Shown in pieces: positions 37,142 to 46,741 of a DNA stretch of 64,000 nt. Each line of letters begins with the position of its first letter. Within the stretch, counting starts at the first letter, position 1. This stretch comes from Leptospira johnsonii (GTDB lineage: Bacteria > Spirochaetota > Leptospiria > Leptospirales > Leptospiraceae). Where the stretch lies: contig NZ_BFAY01000011.1 of the NCBI RefSeq assembly GCF_003112675.1, forward strand, positions 1,302,001-1,366,000, in the 5' to 3' direction. The translations under genes were made by a program, and so were the position numbers. The notes under the pieces are model-generated. The model was not told the DNA's origin, ran no database searches, and saw only the letters and a list, made by a program, of their open reading frames with translations.

Positions 37142-39163
37142 AACCCGAATCAAATTGTGAAGAAAATCCAACCGTACCTAGTTTCGATCCTTCTGATCTT
37201 TTCCGCTATTTCCTGCGGAACCGTCGCCGAATATAAGATCGCGTATAAAAAACCGGAAGTAGTTTCCAAAACCAGAGGACTGGTTGCAGGAATTTCCAAG
37301 GTGGACTTAACTCCTCCTCCCGGTTTACCTTTAGCTGGTTATTCTAAAATGGCAGAGACCGAAAAAGGTTTCCGCACTCGTCTTTATGCTAGAATTTTCT
37401 ATATTAGAAAAGATGCAAATGAACCTGTTGTGCTAATCCAAAGTGATCTTTTGTCGGGATCTCTTTTGATCCATCACCTGCTCGCAGAACGTTTAGCTTC
37501 TAAGACGGATATTTCCTTTGGCGGGATCGTATTTGCAGGAACTCATACTCACTCTGCTCCTGCTAACTTTTACGATAATAATTTTTACAACGAGTTTGCT
37601 TCCAATAAACCTGGATTCGATAAGGGCTGGACTGACTTCGTATTGGATCGTTTAACCAACGGAGTAGAAGAAGCTTACAAGTCCGCAAAACCTGCTAAGA
37701 TCGCTTCTGGAAAAACCGCTATTTGGGGATTAACCAGAAACAGATCTTTGGATGCATATCGCGCAAATAAAAACTCAGGATTCGAAGAATTAAAACCTGA
37801 GATCCAGTACCAAGCGATCAATCCTGATTTAGTCATGATCCGTATCGATGCACAAGATAAAGACGGAAGATACAAACCTCTAGGCGCATTTTCCACATTC
37901 TCGGTACATGGAACCACAGTGCCGGATTCCAATGATGTTGCAAACGCAGATGTGTTCGCCTACCCTGCTCGAATTTTAGAAAAGAAGATCCGCAAAGATT
38001 TTAAACCAAGCTGGGATCCGATCCATGCTCTGAACAATTCCACTCATGGAGATAACTCTCCTGATTACCGTGAAGACATGCAAGGTTTCATAGAATCGAG
38101 AAGGATAGGAGAAGCAATCGGAGAAGAAGCTGCAAAACTTTTCGACTCCTTGCAGAATTCCTTAAGTACCGAAGCGAATCTTTCTTTTAATACTAGAGAA
38201 GTGGATCTGTATGAAAATCAAAAGATAGGAGAAGCGGAAGTTTGCGATCGTCCTTATGTAGGGACCGCGTTAACAGGTGGAGCGGAAGATGGGCTCACTC
38301 CGGTTTTGAACTGGTTGCCTTTTTTTGCAGAAGGTTGGCCTCGTTGGTTTTTGACAGGTGGCTGCCAAGGTCATAAAAGGATCGTAGGTTTTAAATATCT
38401 GCAGCCTATTGTTCTTCCTAAATCTAAATTCCCTCATAAACTTCTTTTACAGTCTGTGAAAATTGCAGACACACTTCTTCTTCCTGTTCCTTTTGAAGTT
38501 ACCAAAGAATCCGGAAAAAGATTTGTGGACGAAGCATTGAAGTCCAGTTCTCAGCCGATTAAAAACGCATCCGTGATCAGTTGTGCAAACGGATATTTCG
38601 GTTATGTAACCACTCCTGAAGAATATACCCGTCAACATTATGAAGGTGGTCATACTCTTTACGGGCCGGGCACTCAACCGTTCTTACAGGCGCATCTTTC
38701 TGACCTGACTAAAAATCTTCCTGCTGCAGGTGGAAAAGAATCTTTCCCTGCATCTTGGAATTACGAATTGGACCGCTCCGATCGTTATCCGGAAACTGAG
38801 AAATCGGAAGGTGTCAGAGAATTAGTAGATTCTCCTGAGCTAATCTTAGCGGAAGAGAATCTGGAAAAACATTGGGTTTTCCGTTATAAAGATGTGGGTC
38901 GTTCTGAAATTTCCTTACACGAATCTTTGGTTTCTATAGAATACAAAGAAGGTACTTCGGATTGGAAAGAATTAACCCATGAAGGAGAACCTGTAGACGA
39001 TAAAGGAGTTGATATAGAAGTCAGAAAAACTTCTAACTCCGGAAAAGGAATGGCGGTTTATCAAGTTCGTTGGTACAATCCGGAACAAATTGCGAAACGT
39101 AAATATAGATTTGTGATCCGTCCTCGTGCCGGCCAATCTAAGTTCGTTTCTCCAGAGTTCTAG
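37139..39163 (+). CDS. Neutral/alkaline ceramidase-like lipoprotein
   Basis: This 674-residue predicted lipoprotein has a hydrophobic leader ending in SAISC26 and an N-terminal catalytic-type domain. It includes GTHTHSAPANFYDNNFYNEF (about residues 140-160), the zinc-binding HTH motif of neutral ceramidases. STFSVHGTTVPDSNDVANADV and NNSTHGDNSPDYRE follow, and the C-terminal half resembles the small beta domain. Ceramidases hydrolyse ceramide to sphingosine and a fatty acid, and Leptospira carries sphingolipid-active enzymes. Whether this one acts on host ceramide is unproven. GGAGGGGG precedes the ATG directly. Confidence 0.88.
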   Translation: MNPNQIVKKIQPYLVSILLIFSAISCGTVAEYKIAYKKPEVVSKTRGLVAGISKVDLTPPPGLPLAGYSKMAETEKGFRTRLYARIFYIRKDANEPVVLIQSDLLSGSLLIHHLLAERLASKTDISFGGIVFAGTHTHSAPANFYDNNFYNEFASNKPGFDKGWTDFVLDRLTNGVEEAYKSAKPAKIASGKTAIWGLTRNRSLDAYRANKNSGFEELKPEIQYQAINPDLVMIRIDAQDKDGRYKPLGAFSTFSVHGTTVPDSNDVANADVFAYPARILEKKIRKDFKPSWDPIHALNNSTHGDNSPDYREDMQGFIESRRIGEAIGEEAAKLFDSLQNSLSTEANLSFNTREVDLYENQKIGEAEVCDRPYVGTALTGGAEDGLTPVLNWLPFFAEGWPRWFLTGGCQGHKRIVGFKYLQPIVLPKSKFPHKLLLQSVKIADTLLLPVPFEVTKESGKRFVDEALKSSSQPIKNASVISCANGYFGYVTTPEEYTRQHYEGGHTLYGPGTQPFLQAHLSDLTKNLPAAGGKESFPASWNYELDRSDRYPETEKSEGVRELVDSPELILAEENLEKHWVFRYKDVGRSEISLHESLVSIEYKEGTSDWKELTHEGEPVDDKGVDIEVRKTSNSGKGMAVYQVRWYNPEQIAKRKYRFVIRPRAGQSKFVSPEF

Positions 39164-39174
39164 ATATAGAAAAG

Positions 39175-39214
39175 CGGAAAGATCTTCTTTTTAATTGACA
39201 GATAGATCTTTCCG
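39175..39214 (+). promoter_or_regulatory. 11-bp inverted repeat flanking a TTGACA box
   Basis: CGGAAAGATCT (39175-39185) and AGATCTTTCCG (39204-39214) are perfectly complementary, with 18 nt between them. The spacer contains TTGACA (39195-39200). It could be an operator over the promoter of the next gene, or the terminator of the ceramidase-like gene. No T-run follows, which favours the operator. Confidence 0.55.
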
Positions 39215-39223
39215 TTCCACAAT
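39195..39223 (+). promoter_or_regulatory. Sigma-70-type promoter for the GlcG/HbpS-like gene
   Basis: A perfect TTGACA (39195-39200), a 17-bp spacer and CACAAT (39218-39223, 4 of 6 matches) point to a transcription start near 39230. This gives a leader of about 174 nt before the TTG at 39404. Confidence 0.5.
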
Positions 39224-39233
39224 TTAAAGAGTT

Positions 39234-39284
39234 GCCGAAGTCTTTCGGCGGCTTCTTTCTACAAAAAACAGTTTCGTTTTTTGT
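39234..39284 (+). promoter_or_regulatory. Two hairpins in the leader of the GlcG/HbpS-like gene
   Basis: GCCGAA (39234-39239) pairs with TTCGGC (39244-39249). ACAAAAAAC (39261-39269) pairs with GTTTTTTGT (39276-39284) around a 6-nt loop. Both lie between the predicted transcription start and the gene, and each is a perfect stem. The leader may carry regulatory structure. Confidence 0.45.
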
Positions 39285-39403
39285 CCTGCCTTTACTTCAG
39301 TCTTGCATTCACCGGATCGGCCCAAGACAAAAATCCAAAATCAAACCCAAAATTCCTTTTTGAGAGATCAAAGAGTGTGTTTTTGCATTTAAGGAGAATT
39401 CTT

Positions 39404-39916
39404 TTGAAAAGAAAACATTCGATATTTGTAAATCTATTCCCCAAATTTTTGGCGATCAGCTTTCTATTCTTTGGGATCGTTTCACCTTTCCAGGCACAAA
39501 CTTTAAGTTATGGACCAAATATTAGTTTGGAACAGGCAAAAAAAGTAATCGCTGCCGCAGAAGCGGAAGCAAAGAAAAACCAATGGAATATGGCGATAGC
39601 TGTAGTGGATACTGGAGGAAATTTGGTGTTATTCCAAAGACTGGATAATACTCAAATAGGTTCCATCGAGATTGCTAAAGGGAAAGCTTCGACAGCCAAT
39701 AATTTTAAAAGACCGAGCCGAGCCTTGGAGGAAGCGATCGAAAAAGGAGGCATTGGCCTCAGGCTTTTGGCAGTCCCGGGAGTTTTTCCATTAGAAGGTG
39801 GAGAGCTTATCCTTCTGGACGGAAAGATCATCGGCGCGATCGGAGTTTCAGGAGCTCAATCCACTCAGGATGGACAGGTTGCCAGAGCAGGGGTCTCCGC
39901 TTTAAGCTCTAAGTAA
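39404..39916 (+). CDS. Exported GlcG/HbpS-family (DUF336) heme-binding-type protein
   Basis: The 170-residue protein has a signal peptide (MKRKHSIFVNLFPKFLAISFLFFGIVSPFQAQ). A GlcG/HbpS domain follows (SLEQAKKVIAAAEAEAKKNQWNMAIAVVDTGGNLVLFQRLDNT, GGIGLRLLAVPGVFPLEGGELILLDGKIIGAIGVSGA). Family members bind heme or act in glycolate use; the ligand here is unknown. The TTG at 39404 is chosen because AAGGAGAA lies about 7 nt upstream and a signal peptide starts there. The open frame extends further upstream. It is preceded by a structured leader with a likely promoter. Confidence 0.83.
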   Translation: MKRKHSIFVNLFPKFLAISFLFFGIVSPFQAQTLSYGPNISLEQAKKVIAAAEAEAKKNQWNMAIAVVDTGGNLVLFQRLDNTQIGSIEIAKGKASTANNFKRPSRALEEAIEKGGIGLRLLAVPGVFPLEGGELILLDGKIIGAIGVSGAQSTQDGQVARAGVSALSSK

Positions 39917-39971
39917 GATGGATCCGGGACTTTTTCCTTTCCTGGAGAATCGATTTTAAAAGGATATCTCT

Positions 39972-41195
39972 ATGGATTGGAAAATCTCCAAGTTTAAATC
40001 CGGCAAACCTCTCCGATGGGAATATCTAATTCCTCCAGGTTCTGCGAGAGAAACGGAAACTCTACTTTCTCAAATTGTTTCCGATCCATTTCTTCCTAGA
40101 AACCATACTCCCGAGTTTAAGGTTTTTCCGGAGAAGTTTGTATTAGAAAAAACGAATTTTCGTCAGGCATTAGAAGTGTTGGTGAGAATTCCCTGGATCA
40201 GGGATTTTCGTTTGAACCTGGGCAAATTTGTTTTGGATGAAACGTTTTCCTTCTCCGGTCTTATAGAATCTTTAAGAGAAAATGAGATCTTACCGGAAGG
40301 TTGGGGAATCAACTTCCATCCACAAGTTCGAGGAAGAAAAGAAATCTCTAGAGAAGAATTGTATTCCTTTTGGGAAGGATCTTATCCAGGATTGCCGGAT
40401 TCCGATCTTAAAAATACGGAGCTGAACGCACTTGCTTTAGGAGATAGTATCATACTTTCTTTAAGTTTGGCGGGCGCTCCTATTTTTCAAAGAGGAAACT
40501 TTAAACCTCTGTCCAAATCCGCTCCGGTAAGGGAAGATACCGCAGCCTTTCTTTTACATTTATTAAAGAAGAAGATGCCGAACCCTGACGCAGTTTTCGT
40601 GCCTTTTGCCGGTTCTGGGACATTCGTCTGGGAGTCAGCTTCTTCACTTTTTAAACTAGGATTTCCTCATTTGGACCGGAGCTATATGTTCCAGGAAATG
40701 AAGGAATTTCCTGCACCTAGTTGGGATTTTCTAAAACGTAAGATAGGACCTGAAGAGGAAGGTAAAAAATTCACTTTTTGGTACAACGATTCTGAACCTG
40801 AGATCTTCTCCTATCTAAACGAAAGAAAAGAAGAATATCAGAAATTTATAAAACAGTTTTCTTTGAGTCCCGAAAATCGGTTTATTGGGAAAGAAGGGGA
40901 CTTCTTCTCCTTATCTCCTAAAGAAGTCTGGGAAACCGCAGGCAAACCGGAAAAGATCTGGATGCCTTTGAATCCACCTTACGGTTTAAGAATACAAAAA
41001 GGTTCCGATCTGGGTTTGTACAGGCGGATCGCAGAAACTTTAAAAGCCTGGTGGGAACTTCCTGGAGAAGTTTCCGGATTTGTTCTTTGTCCTGATGAAG
41101 AGACCTGGTCTTCCTTTTTGAAAGGAATTCATTCTAAATTACAAACAGTTCACATTACTCACGGTGGTTTGGATCTTAGAGTAGTTTATTTTTGA
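39972..41195 (+). CDS. RlmL/RlmK-like class I SAM-dependent methyltransferase
   Basis: The 407-residue protein resembles the THUMP-containing rRNA guanine methyltransferases. The middle region has SAPVREDTAAFLLHLL, then a SAM-binding segment VFVPFAGSGTFVWESA (about residues 217-232) and the NPPYG catalytic motif in MPLNPPYGLRI (about 340). The N-terminal part is not strongly like a THUMP domain. RNA methylation is the likely role; the target base is not defined. AAAGGA precedes the ATG. Confidence 0.75.
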   Translation: MDWKISKFKSGKPLRWEYLIPPGSARETETLLSQIVSDPFLPRNHTPEFKVFPEKFVLEKTNFRQALEVLVRIPWIRDFRLNLGKFVLDETFSFSGLIESLRENEILPEGWGINFHPQVRGRKEISREELYSFWEGSYPGLPDSDLKNTELNALALGDSIILSLSLAGAPIFQRGNFKPLSKSAPVREDTAAFLLHLLKKKMPNPDAVFVPFAGSGTFVWESASSLFKLGFPHLDRSYMFQEMKEFPAPSWDFLKRKIGPEEEGKKFTFWYNDSEPEIFSYLNERKEEYQKFIKQFSLSPENRFIGKEGDFFSLSPKEVWETAGKPEKIWMPLNPPYGLRIQKGSDLGLYRRIAETLKAWWELPGEVSGFVLCPDEETWSSFLKGIHSKLQTVHITHGGLDLRVVYF

Positions 41196-41280
41196 TCCTA
41201 GATTTTTTGCTTTAAATTTCAAATCAGTCTAATATCTAAATTATTTTTTTATACGGGAACTTCCCGAGGAATATATAAGA

Positions 41281-42066
41281 ATGAAAAAGATCATTTGGTT
41301 CAGTATAACGTTTCTATTAGCGGCGAATGTTTTATCTGCAAAGGTTAAATCCGAATTTGTAGAGTACAAACAAGGTGATACAATATTAGAAGGTTTTGTT
41401 GCTTATCCGGAAGAAGTTAAAAAAGCTCCAGGCATCGTACTTGTCCATGACTGGATGGGCTTGGGAGAAAATACAAAGGCAAGAGCGGAACAACTCGCAG
41501 AGTTAGGATACGTTGCTTTTGCTGCGGATATTTATGGAAAAGGTGTGCGCCCAAAATCTATGGAAGAAGCTTCCAAATTGGCAGGTTCCTTCAGAGAAGG
41601 GGATCGCAAATTACTAAGAGCCAGAGGACAGGCTGCGTTAGACGCATTAAAATCCCAACCTGGTGTAGACCAAAAAAGTTTAGCGATCTTAGGATATTGT
41701 TTCGGCGGGACTGCAGCCTTAGAGTTGGCAAGAAGCGGCGCCCCTTTAAAAGGAACCATTAGCTTTCACGGAGGATTATCCACGCCGAAAGCGGACGACG
41801 CTAAAAATATTAAAGGTAAAGTATTGGCTCTCCATGGAGCGGACGATCCTTTTGTAAAACCGGATGAGGTTTCCGCTTTCCAAGAAGAAATGAGAAGCGC
41901 AGGAGTGGATTGGCAGTTCGTTTCTTACGGTGGAGCAGTTCATTCTTTCACGATCAAGGAAGCTGGGAACGATAACTCTAAGGGAGCGGCTTATAATGAA
42001 AAAGCGGATAAACGTTCCTGGTTGGAGTTGAAAAACTTCCTGAAAGAAATTTTCCCTTCTAAGTAA
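41281..42066 (+). CDS. Exported dienelactone-hydrolase-family protein
   Basis: The 261-residue alpha/beta hydrolase has a signal peptide (MKKIIWFSITFLLAANVLSA) and the family signature GYCFGG (nucleophilic Cys). The catalytic Asp is in HGADDPFV and the catalytic His is in GAVHSFTI. Many dienelactone hydrolases act on lactones of aromatic degradation; here the substrate is unknown. A short palindrome CGGGAACTTCCCG (41254-41266) precedes the GAGGAA ribosome site. A terminator-like hairpin follows the stop codon. Confidence 0.87.
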   Translation: MKKIIWFSITFLLAANVLSAKVKSEFVEYKQGDTILEGFVAYPEEVKKAPGIVLVHDWMGLGENTKARAEQLAELGYVAFAADIYGKGVRPKSMEEASKLAGSFREGDRKLLRARGQAALDALKSQPGVDQKSLAILGYCFGGTAALELARSGAPLKGTISFHGGLSTPKADDAKNIKGKVLALHGADDPFVKPDEVSAFQEEMRSAGVDWQFVSYGGAVHSFTIKEAGNDNSKGAAYNEKADKRSWLELKNFLKEIFPSK

Positions 42067-42077
42067 TTTATCCGAGA

Positions 42078-42101
42078 AACGGAGGAGAATTTTCCTCCGT
42101 T
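42078..42101 (+). terminator. Terminator-like hairpin after the dienelactone-hydrolase gene
   Basis: AACGGAGGA and TCCTCCGTT form a 9-bp stem with a 6-nt loop. A T-run appears 8 nt later, so the terminator is imperfect. Confidence 0.55.
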
Positions 42102-42152
42102 CAGATCTGTTTTTTCCTTTTAGGATAGGAATTAAAAGAGCAAAATGCCCTC

Positions 42153-43181
42153 ATGATTCGCTCCGTTTATCGAGTCGATACCAAAGGTTCCTTAGATTCT
42201 CTGGAAAGAAGAGAAGAGGAACTTCCTCCTCCTGGGGACAATGAAGTCACAGTTGAGATCCGTGCCATCGGTCTGAATTTTGCGGATATTTTCGCAATCC
42301 AAGGATTGTATAGCGCGACACCTAAAGGTTCTTTTATTCCAGGTTTGGAATACTCCGGTAAGGTAGTCGCCGTAGGTAAGAAGGTCAAAAATTTCAAAAA
42401 GAACGATAAGGTCATGGGAGTGACCCGTTTCGGAGCGTACGCAGATTATATCAATATCGACTCTCGATATATTTTTCCACTTCCGTCTAAATGGAGTTTT
42501 GAGCAAGGAGCTGGATTTTTAGTCCAAGGACTTACAGCATATTATGCTCTTCTTCCTTTGGGAGATCTCAGAAAGGGTCAAAACGTTTTGATCCATAGCG
42601 CTGCAGGTGGGGTAGGGATCTACGCCAATCGTATCGCTAAAAAATTCGGAGCTTGGACCCTAGGTTCTGTAGGAAATCATTCTAAAATTTCTCTTTTGGA
42701 AAAAGAAGGTTATGACGCTTGGATCATTCGTTCCTCTCGTTTTCCGGAAGAATTAAAAACTGCACTTGGCGGAAGAGAGTTACATTTGGTTTTAGAATGT
42801 ATTGGCGGTAAGATTTTCAAATCCAGCTACGAGGCTCTTGCTCCTATGGGCCGGATGGTTGTTTATGGTTCCGCTTCTTTTATGAGCCAGGGCGACAAAG
42901 TTAATTGGCTAACCTTAGCTTGGAGATATTTGACCAGACCAAAAGTAGATACCTTAGAGATTGTATCGGAAAATAAAGCAGTAATGGGATTCAATCTGAT
43001 CTGGCTGTATGAGAAAATTGACGAACTAACCGTTCATCTCAAAGCACTTTTAAAATTAAATCTGGAACCACCTCATATCGGTTCCGTATATCCTTTTGTG
43101 GATCTTCCGGAAGCGGTTCGGCATTTCCAAACTGGAAATACTACCGGCAAAGTGGTGATTACTGTCGAATCAGGAAAATGA
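42153..43181 (+). CDS. Zinc-binding-dehydrogenase-family quinone oxidoreductase (VAT-1-like)
   Basis: This medium-chain dehydrogenase/reductase of 342 residues has the N-terminal GroES-like part with [36 protein letters not shown]. Its Rossmann domain carries the NADPH motif [21 protein letters not shown] (about residues 150-170). No zinc-ligand cysteines are seen, as in the quinone oxidoreductase group. The likely reaction is NADPH-dependent reduction of a quinone or enone. The stop codon overlaps the ispA ATG, so the two genes are coupled. Confidence 0.87.
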   Translation: MIRSVYRVDTKGSLDSLERREEELPPPGDNEVTVEIRAIGLNFADIFAIQGLYSATPKGSFIPGLEYSGKVVAVGKKVKNFKKNDKVMGVTRFGAYADYINIDSRYIFPLPSKWSFEQGAGFLVQGLTAYYALLPLGDLRKGQNVLIHSAAGGVGIYANRIAKKFGAWTLGSVGNHSKISLLEKEGYDAWIIRSSRFPEELKTALGGRELHLVLECIGGKIFKSSYEALAPMGRMVVYGSASFMSQGDKVNWLTLAWRYLTRPKVDTLEIVSENKAVMGFNLIWLYEKIDELTVHLKALLKLNLEPPHIGSVYPFVDLPEAVRHFQTGNTTGKVVITVESGK

Positions 43182-44119
43182 CTAATCGAACGGAAACTAA
43201 CGAACTTTCTCAATTACTAAAACGCTCCAAGGATCGTTTCGAAGATTATTTAGAAAACGAAGTATATCCACTTTTTAAAAAAGAATCTGCTCCCGAACTT
43301 GCGGCTGCTATGGAATACAGCTTGAGGGCCGGAGGAAAAAGATTAAGACCTATTCTTGCCTTTGCTTCTTTTGGGAAGATAGATCGAGATTCTCTTTCTA
43401 TTGGGGCTGCGTTAGAATTTGTTCATACATATAGTTTGATCCACGATGACCTTCCTAGTATGGACGATGATGATTTCAGAAGAGGAAAACCCTCCCTCCA
43501 TAAACAATTTTCAGAAGCCACAGCTATCCTTGCGGGAGACGCTTTACAGGCCTATGCGTTTGGCTGGCTAACCCGGATCGATACTTCCGACAAAAATCTG
43601 CACAAAGATTTGGTCAGAGCTTTGGCAAAAGGTGCTGGGGCCGCGGGAATGGTCTCCGGACAAATGTATGATCTGTTATTAGAAAGAAATCCTTCTTCCT
43701 TGACAGGAACGAAAGAAGAGCTGCTTTCTAAAACTCATAGATTGAAAACCGGAGCGTTGATCCAGGCTTCGTTTTTAATGGGAAATCGTTTAAGAGAAGA
43801 TTACCAAGAAAGAGAAGAAACCATCGCCGAATATGGCGCTAAGTTAGGATTATTATTTCAGATCACGGATGATATTTTGGATATCGAAGGAACTAAGGAA
43901 GATCTGGGAAAAACTCCTGGCAAGGACGGAAAATCCGGAAAGATCACTTATCCTTCTTTATATGGAATGGAAACTTGTAAACGGATGGTTTCCGATCTTG
44001 TTTTCGAATTGGAAGAATTAGGATCCGATCTGGATTCTTCTTCCTCTAAAGTAGAAGTTTCCGAATTTCCGGAATTTTTTAAGTCATTACCTTCTAACAT
44101 TGGCAAAAGAAAAAATTAG
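43178..44119 (+). CDS. ispA: Polyprenyl synthetase (farnesyl diphosphate synthase type)
   Basis: This 313-residue trans-isoprenyl diphosphate synthase has the first Asp-rich motif [18 protein letters not shown] (about residues 89-106), with the two-residue insertion of bacterial FPP synthases. The second motif is [19 protein letters not shown]. It builds farnesyl or geranylgeranyl diphosphate for quinones and carrier lipids. It overlaps the upstream oxidoreductase by ATGA and the tlyA gene by 20 nt. Confidence 0.9.
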   Translation: MTNRTETNELSQLLKRSKDRFEDYLENEVYPLFKKESAPELAAAMEYSLRAGGKRLRPILAFASFGKIDRDSLSIGAALEFVHTYSLIHDDLPSMDDDDFRRGKPSLHKQFSEATAILAGDALQAYAFGWLTRIDTSDKNLHKDLVRALAKGAGAAGMVSGQMYDLLLERNPSSLTGTKEELLSKTHRLKTGALIQASFLMGNRLREDYQEREETIAEYGAKLGLLFQITDDILDIEGTKEDLGKTPGKDGKSGKITYPSLYGMETCKRMVSDLVFELEELGSDLDSSSSKVEVSEFPEFFKSLPSNIGKRKN

Positions 44120-44882
44120 ACTAGATGACTTGCTCATGAAAAGGGGTTTGGCCGAGGATATTGCCAAGGCCAGAAGTCTGATCTTATCCGGCTCTGTTCT
44201 CGTAAACGATAGGATGTCCGACAAGGTAGGCACCCTATTCGACGAATCCGTAGAGATCCGGATCAGAGAGATCATTCCGAAATATGTAAGTAGGGGAGCT
44301 TATAAACTCAAAGCTGCATTCGAAAAATGGAATATTTCCGTTCAAGGAAAGCTCTGCATGGATTGGGGAGCTTCTACCGGAGGATTCACTCAGGTCCTTT
44401 TGGAAGAAGGAGCGGACCTAGTATTCGCTTTCGATGTTGGTTATGGACAAATGGCTTCCAAGATCGCGATGAACCCTAAGGTCTCCGTTAGAGATCGATT
44501 TCATATCAGAGATATTAGCTGGAAATTATTGTCATCCTTATGGGTGGAAAAAACGGACAGAAAATTTCCGGACGAGATCTTTCTAGTCATGGACTTAAGT
44601 TTTATTTCTCTTCGAACTGTTCTTCCTGTTCTTACCGAACTCAAAAATAAAAATCCGAACGTTCACTGGAATATAGTCAGTCTGTTCAAACCTCAGTTCG
44701 AAACGGAATCCAGAAATCTTGAGAAAGGGGTATTAAGAGATCCTTGGATACGTTGGAAAACGATCCGTTCTTTTTTGCGATTTTTGAAAAATGAAATTAG
44801 AGGAAAAAGGATAGGCTTAGAAGATTCCCCGATTACCGGGAGAGATGGTAACCGGGAAATCTTGGTGTACTGGACCCTCTAA
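44100..44882 (+). CDS. tlyA: TlyA-family S4-domain rRNA methyltransferase
   Basis: TlyA proteins 2'-O-methylate cytidines in 16S and 23S rRNA and were earlier called hemolysins. An S4 RNA-binding domain is at the N-terminus ([32 protein letters not shown]). An FtsJ-like methyltransferase follows with CMDWGASTGGFTQVLLEEGADLVFAFDVGYGQM. The 261-residue length fits. The start is TTG at 44100, within the ispA 3' end, with no visible ribosome binding site, so translational coupling is likely. It faces the monooxygenase gene with a 1-nt gap. Confidence 0.88.
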   Translation: MAKEKIRLDDLLMKRGLAEDIAKARSLILSGSVLVNDRMSDKVGTLFDESVEIRIREIIPKYVSRGAYKLKAAFEKWNISVQGKLCMDWGASTGGFTQVLLEEGADLVFAFDVGYGQMASKIAMNPKVSVRDRFHIRDISWKLLSSLWVEKTDRKFPDEIFLVMDLSFISLRTVLPVLTELKNKNPNVHWNIVSLFKPQFETESRNLEKGVLRDPWIRWKTIRSFLRFLKNEIRGKRIGLEDSPITGRDGNREILVYWTL

Positions 44883-44883
44883 T

Positions 44884-46461
44884 TCAACCGAAGGTCGCGT
44901 CTAAAACCATAGAGACTCTAGATCCGATCCCCGGTTTTTTTGCCTTTCCATCCACACGAACGAATTCGTAATCCTTAGGACGAAGGAAGAATGTTCTGGC
45001 TTTAAATTCGAAAGTGAAACCAGGCCAAAGAGTAGTGTTTCTACCGGAACTAGTATTGTACCAGCTTACACATCCTCCGGTCAACCAAACGGATTTTCCC
45101 AAGCGTCTTTGGATCTCTGCGTTATAACGATCCTGAACATCTTTGCGAACATCTATAAACTTTATGTTTTTATTAAGTAGATAGCGAATTCCCTGAAGAG
45201 CGTATTGCACTTGGGATTCTATCATCAGGATCATAGAACTATGGCCTAAACCTGTGTTTGGACCTACGATCATGAATAGATTAGGAAAGCCGGAAATTGT
45301 AGTTCCGAGATATGCTTCTGCTCCGTCTTCCCAAACGTCTGCTAAAAGTTTTCCATCTCTTCCCCTGATCTCAAAAGGAGAAACTGCTTCTGCAGCTTGG
45401 AAACCTGTGGCAAAGATGATCGCATCTACCTTATGTTCTACTCCGTCCTTAGTTTTAACTCCGGAAGAAGTGATCTCTTCTATACCATCTGTAACTAATT
45501 CAACGTTCTCTCTATTTAGAGCCGGATAATAGTCGTTGGAAAGTAGGATACGTTTACATCCTATCGTATAATTCGGGGTTAATTTTTGTCTGAGCTCTTC
45601 GTTATGAATGCTCTTGTTGATAAAACTTTTGGCGAACTTCTCGAAAATTTTCATTAGCTTAGGATTGATCGCAAAGGCTAATACTCCGATTTCGTTCAAC
45701 CAATAGATCGCTTTTCTAAACAGCCATCTTAACGGGGGGATGAATTTAAAGATCCCTTTTACGGAGCCTGAGATATTACTATCCGGCTTTGGGATGATCC
45801 AAGCAGGAGTTCTTTGGAAAAGTTTTAATGTTCCTACAATTGGAGCGATAGTAGGAACGATCTGGATCGCACTTGCACCTGTTCCGATTACCGCTACCTT
45901 CTTCCCTTGGAGATTATAGGTATGATCCCATTTCGCAGAGTGAAATTTTGCACCTTTAAATTTATCTATCCCTTTGATATTTGGAAGAACAGGTCTGCTT
46001 AAACCGCCAGTACCGCTCACTATAGATTTTGTTTTGTAGGACTTCCCACTTGTAGTGTTAATTTCCCAAAGTCCTGTTTTTTCATCAAACCAGGCTCCGC
46101 TTACTTCTGAGTTTGTGCGAATATAAGAACGGATCCCAAAACGGTCCGTACATTGGTTCATATAATTTAGTATTTCTTCTTGAGGGCCGAATAGTCTGGA
46201 CCAATCCGATTTAGGTGCAAAAGAAAAAGAATATAAATGGGACTGAACATCGCAAGCCGCCCCCGGATAGGTATTGTCTCTCCAGGTTCCCCCGATCCCA
46301 TTTCCTTTTTCTAAAATTACAAACGATTCTATGCCCGCTTGTTTCAATCGAATCCCCATACATAGTCCCGCGAATCCGGTTCCTATGATGACTACATCAT
46401 ATACCTTTTCCGCTTGGGAGTTCTGGTTAAGGCTCGGTCTTTCTAATGTCTGAGCTGCCAT
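44884..46461 (-). CDS. FAD-dependent Baeyer-Villiger-type monooxygenase
   Basis: The 525-residue flavoprotein has two dinucleotide-binding motifs: VIIGTGFAGLCMGIRLK (FAD, about residues 24-40) and AVIGTGASAIQIVP (NADPH). The Baeyer-Villiger fingerprint F-x-G-x-x-x-H-x-x-x-W is present as FKGAKFHSAKW. These enzymes insert oxygen into ketones or oxidise heteroatoms using NADPH and O2; the substrate is unknown. The gene is isolated, with about 280 bp upstream before the fcpA end. Confidence 0.87.
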   Translation of the reverse strand: MAAQTLERPSLNQNSQAEKVYDVVIIGTGFAGLCMGIRLKQAGIESFVILEKGNGIGGTWRDNTYPGAACDVQSHLYSFSFAPKSDWSRLFGPQEEILNYMNQCTDRFGIRSYIRTNSEVSGAWFDEKTGLWEINTTSGKSYKTKSIVSGTGGLSRPVLPNIKGIDKFKGAKFHSAKWDHTYNLQGKKVAVIGTGASAIQIVPTIAPIVGTLKLFQRTPAWIIPKPDSNISGSVKGIFKFIPPLRWLFRKAIYWLNEIGVLAFAINPKLMKIFEKFAKSFINKSIHNEELRQKLTPNYTIGCKRILLSNDYYPALNRENVELVTDGIEEITSSGVKTKDGVEHKVDAIIFATGFQAAEAVSPFEIRGRDGKLLADVWEDGAEAYLGTTISGFPNLFMIVGPNTGLGHSSMILMIESQVQYALQGIRYLLNKNIKFIDVRKDVQDRYNAEIQRRLGKSVWLTGGCVSWYNTSSGRNTTLWPGFTFEFKARTFFLRPKDYEFVRVDGKAKKPGIGSRVSMVLDATFG

Positions 46462-46683
46462 TCTTCTTCTCTCCTCTAAACATTCTTTCCGGAGTTCCGG
46501 CGTTTTGTTGGAAATATAGAATACAAGATTTTTCGGAAAGGATCGTCCGATCTTAGAATTTGATACTGGGAAATGTTAATAAATTCCGGAATCAGTAAGG
46601 AATTTCAGTCTGTTTGCGTTCTTATTTACTTAGGGCTAGCAAAACTGATCTTTTAATAATCTCTCATAATTCTTTTAGAAATA

Positions 46684-46716
46684 AAAAAACCCCGGTTTTA
46701 AAAGCCGGGGTTTTTT
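46684..46716. terminator. Strong bidirectional terminator after fcpA
   Basis: AAAAAACCCCGG and CCGGGGTTTTTT form a perfect stem with a short TTTTAAAAG loop. It has a T-run on either strand and lies 26 nt beyond the fcpA stop. Confidence 0.93.
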
Positions 46717-46741
46717 CCTACATTGAAATGAAAAGAGAGGA

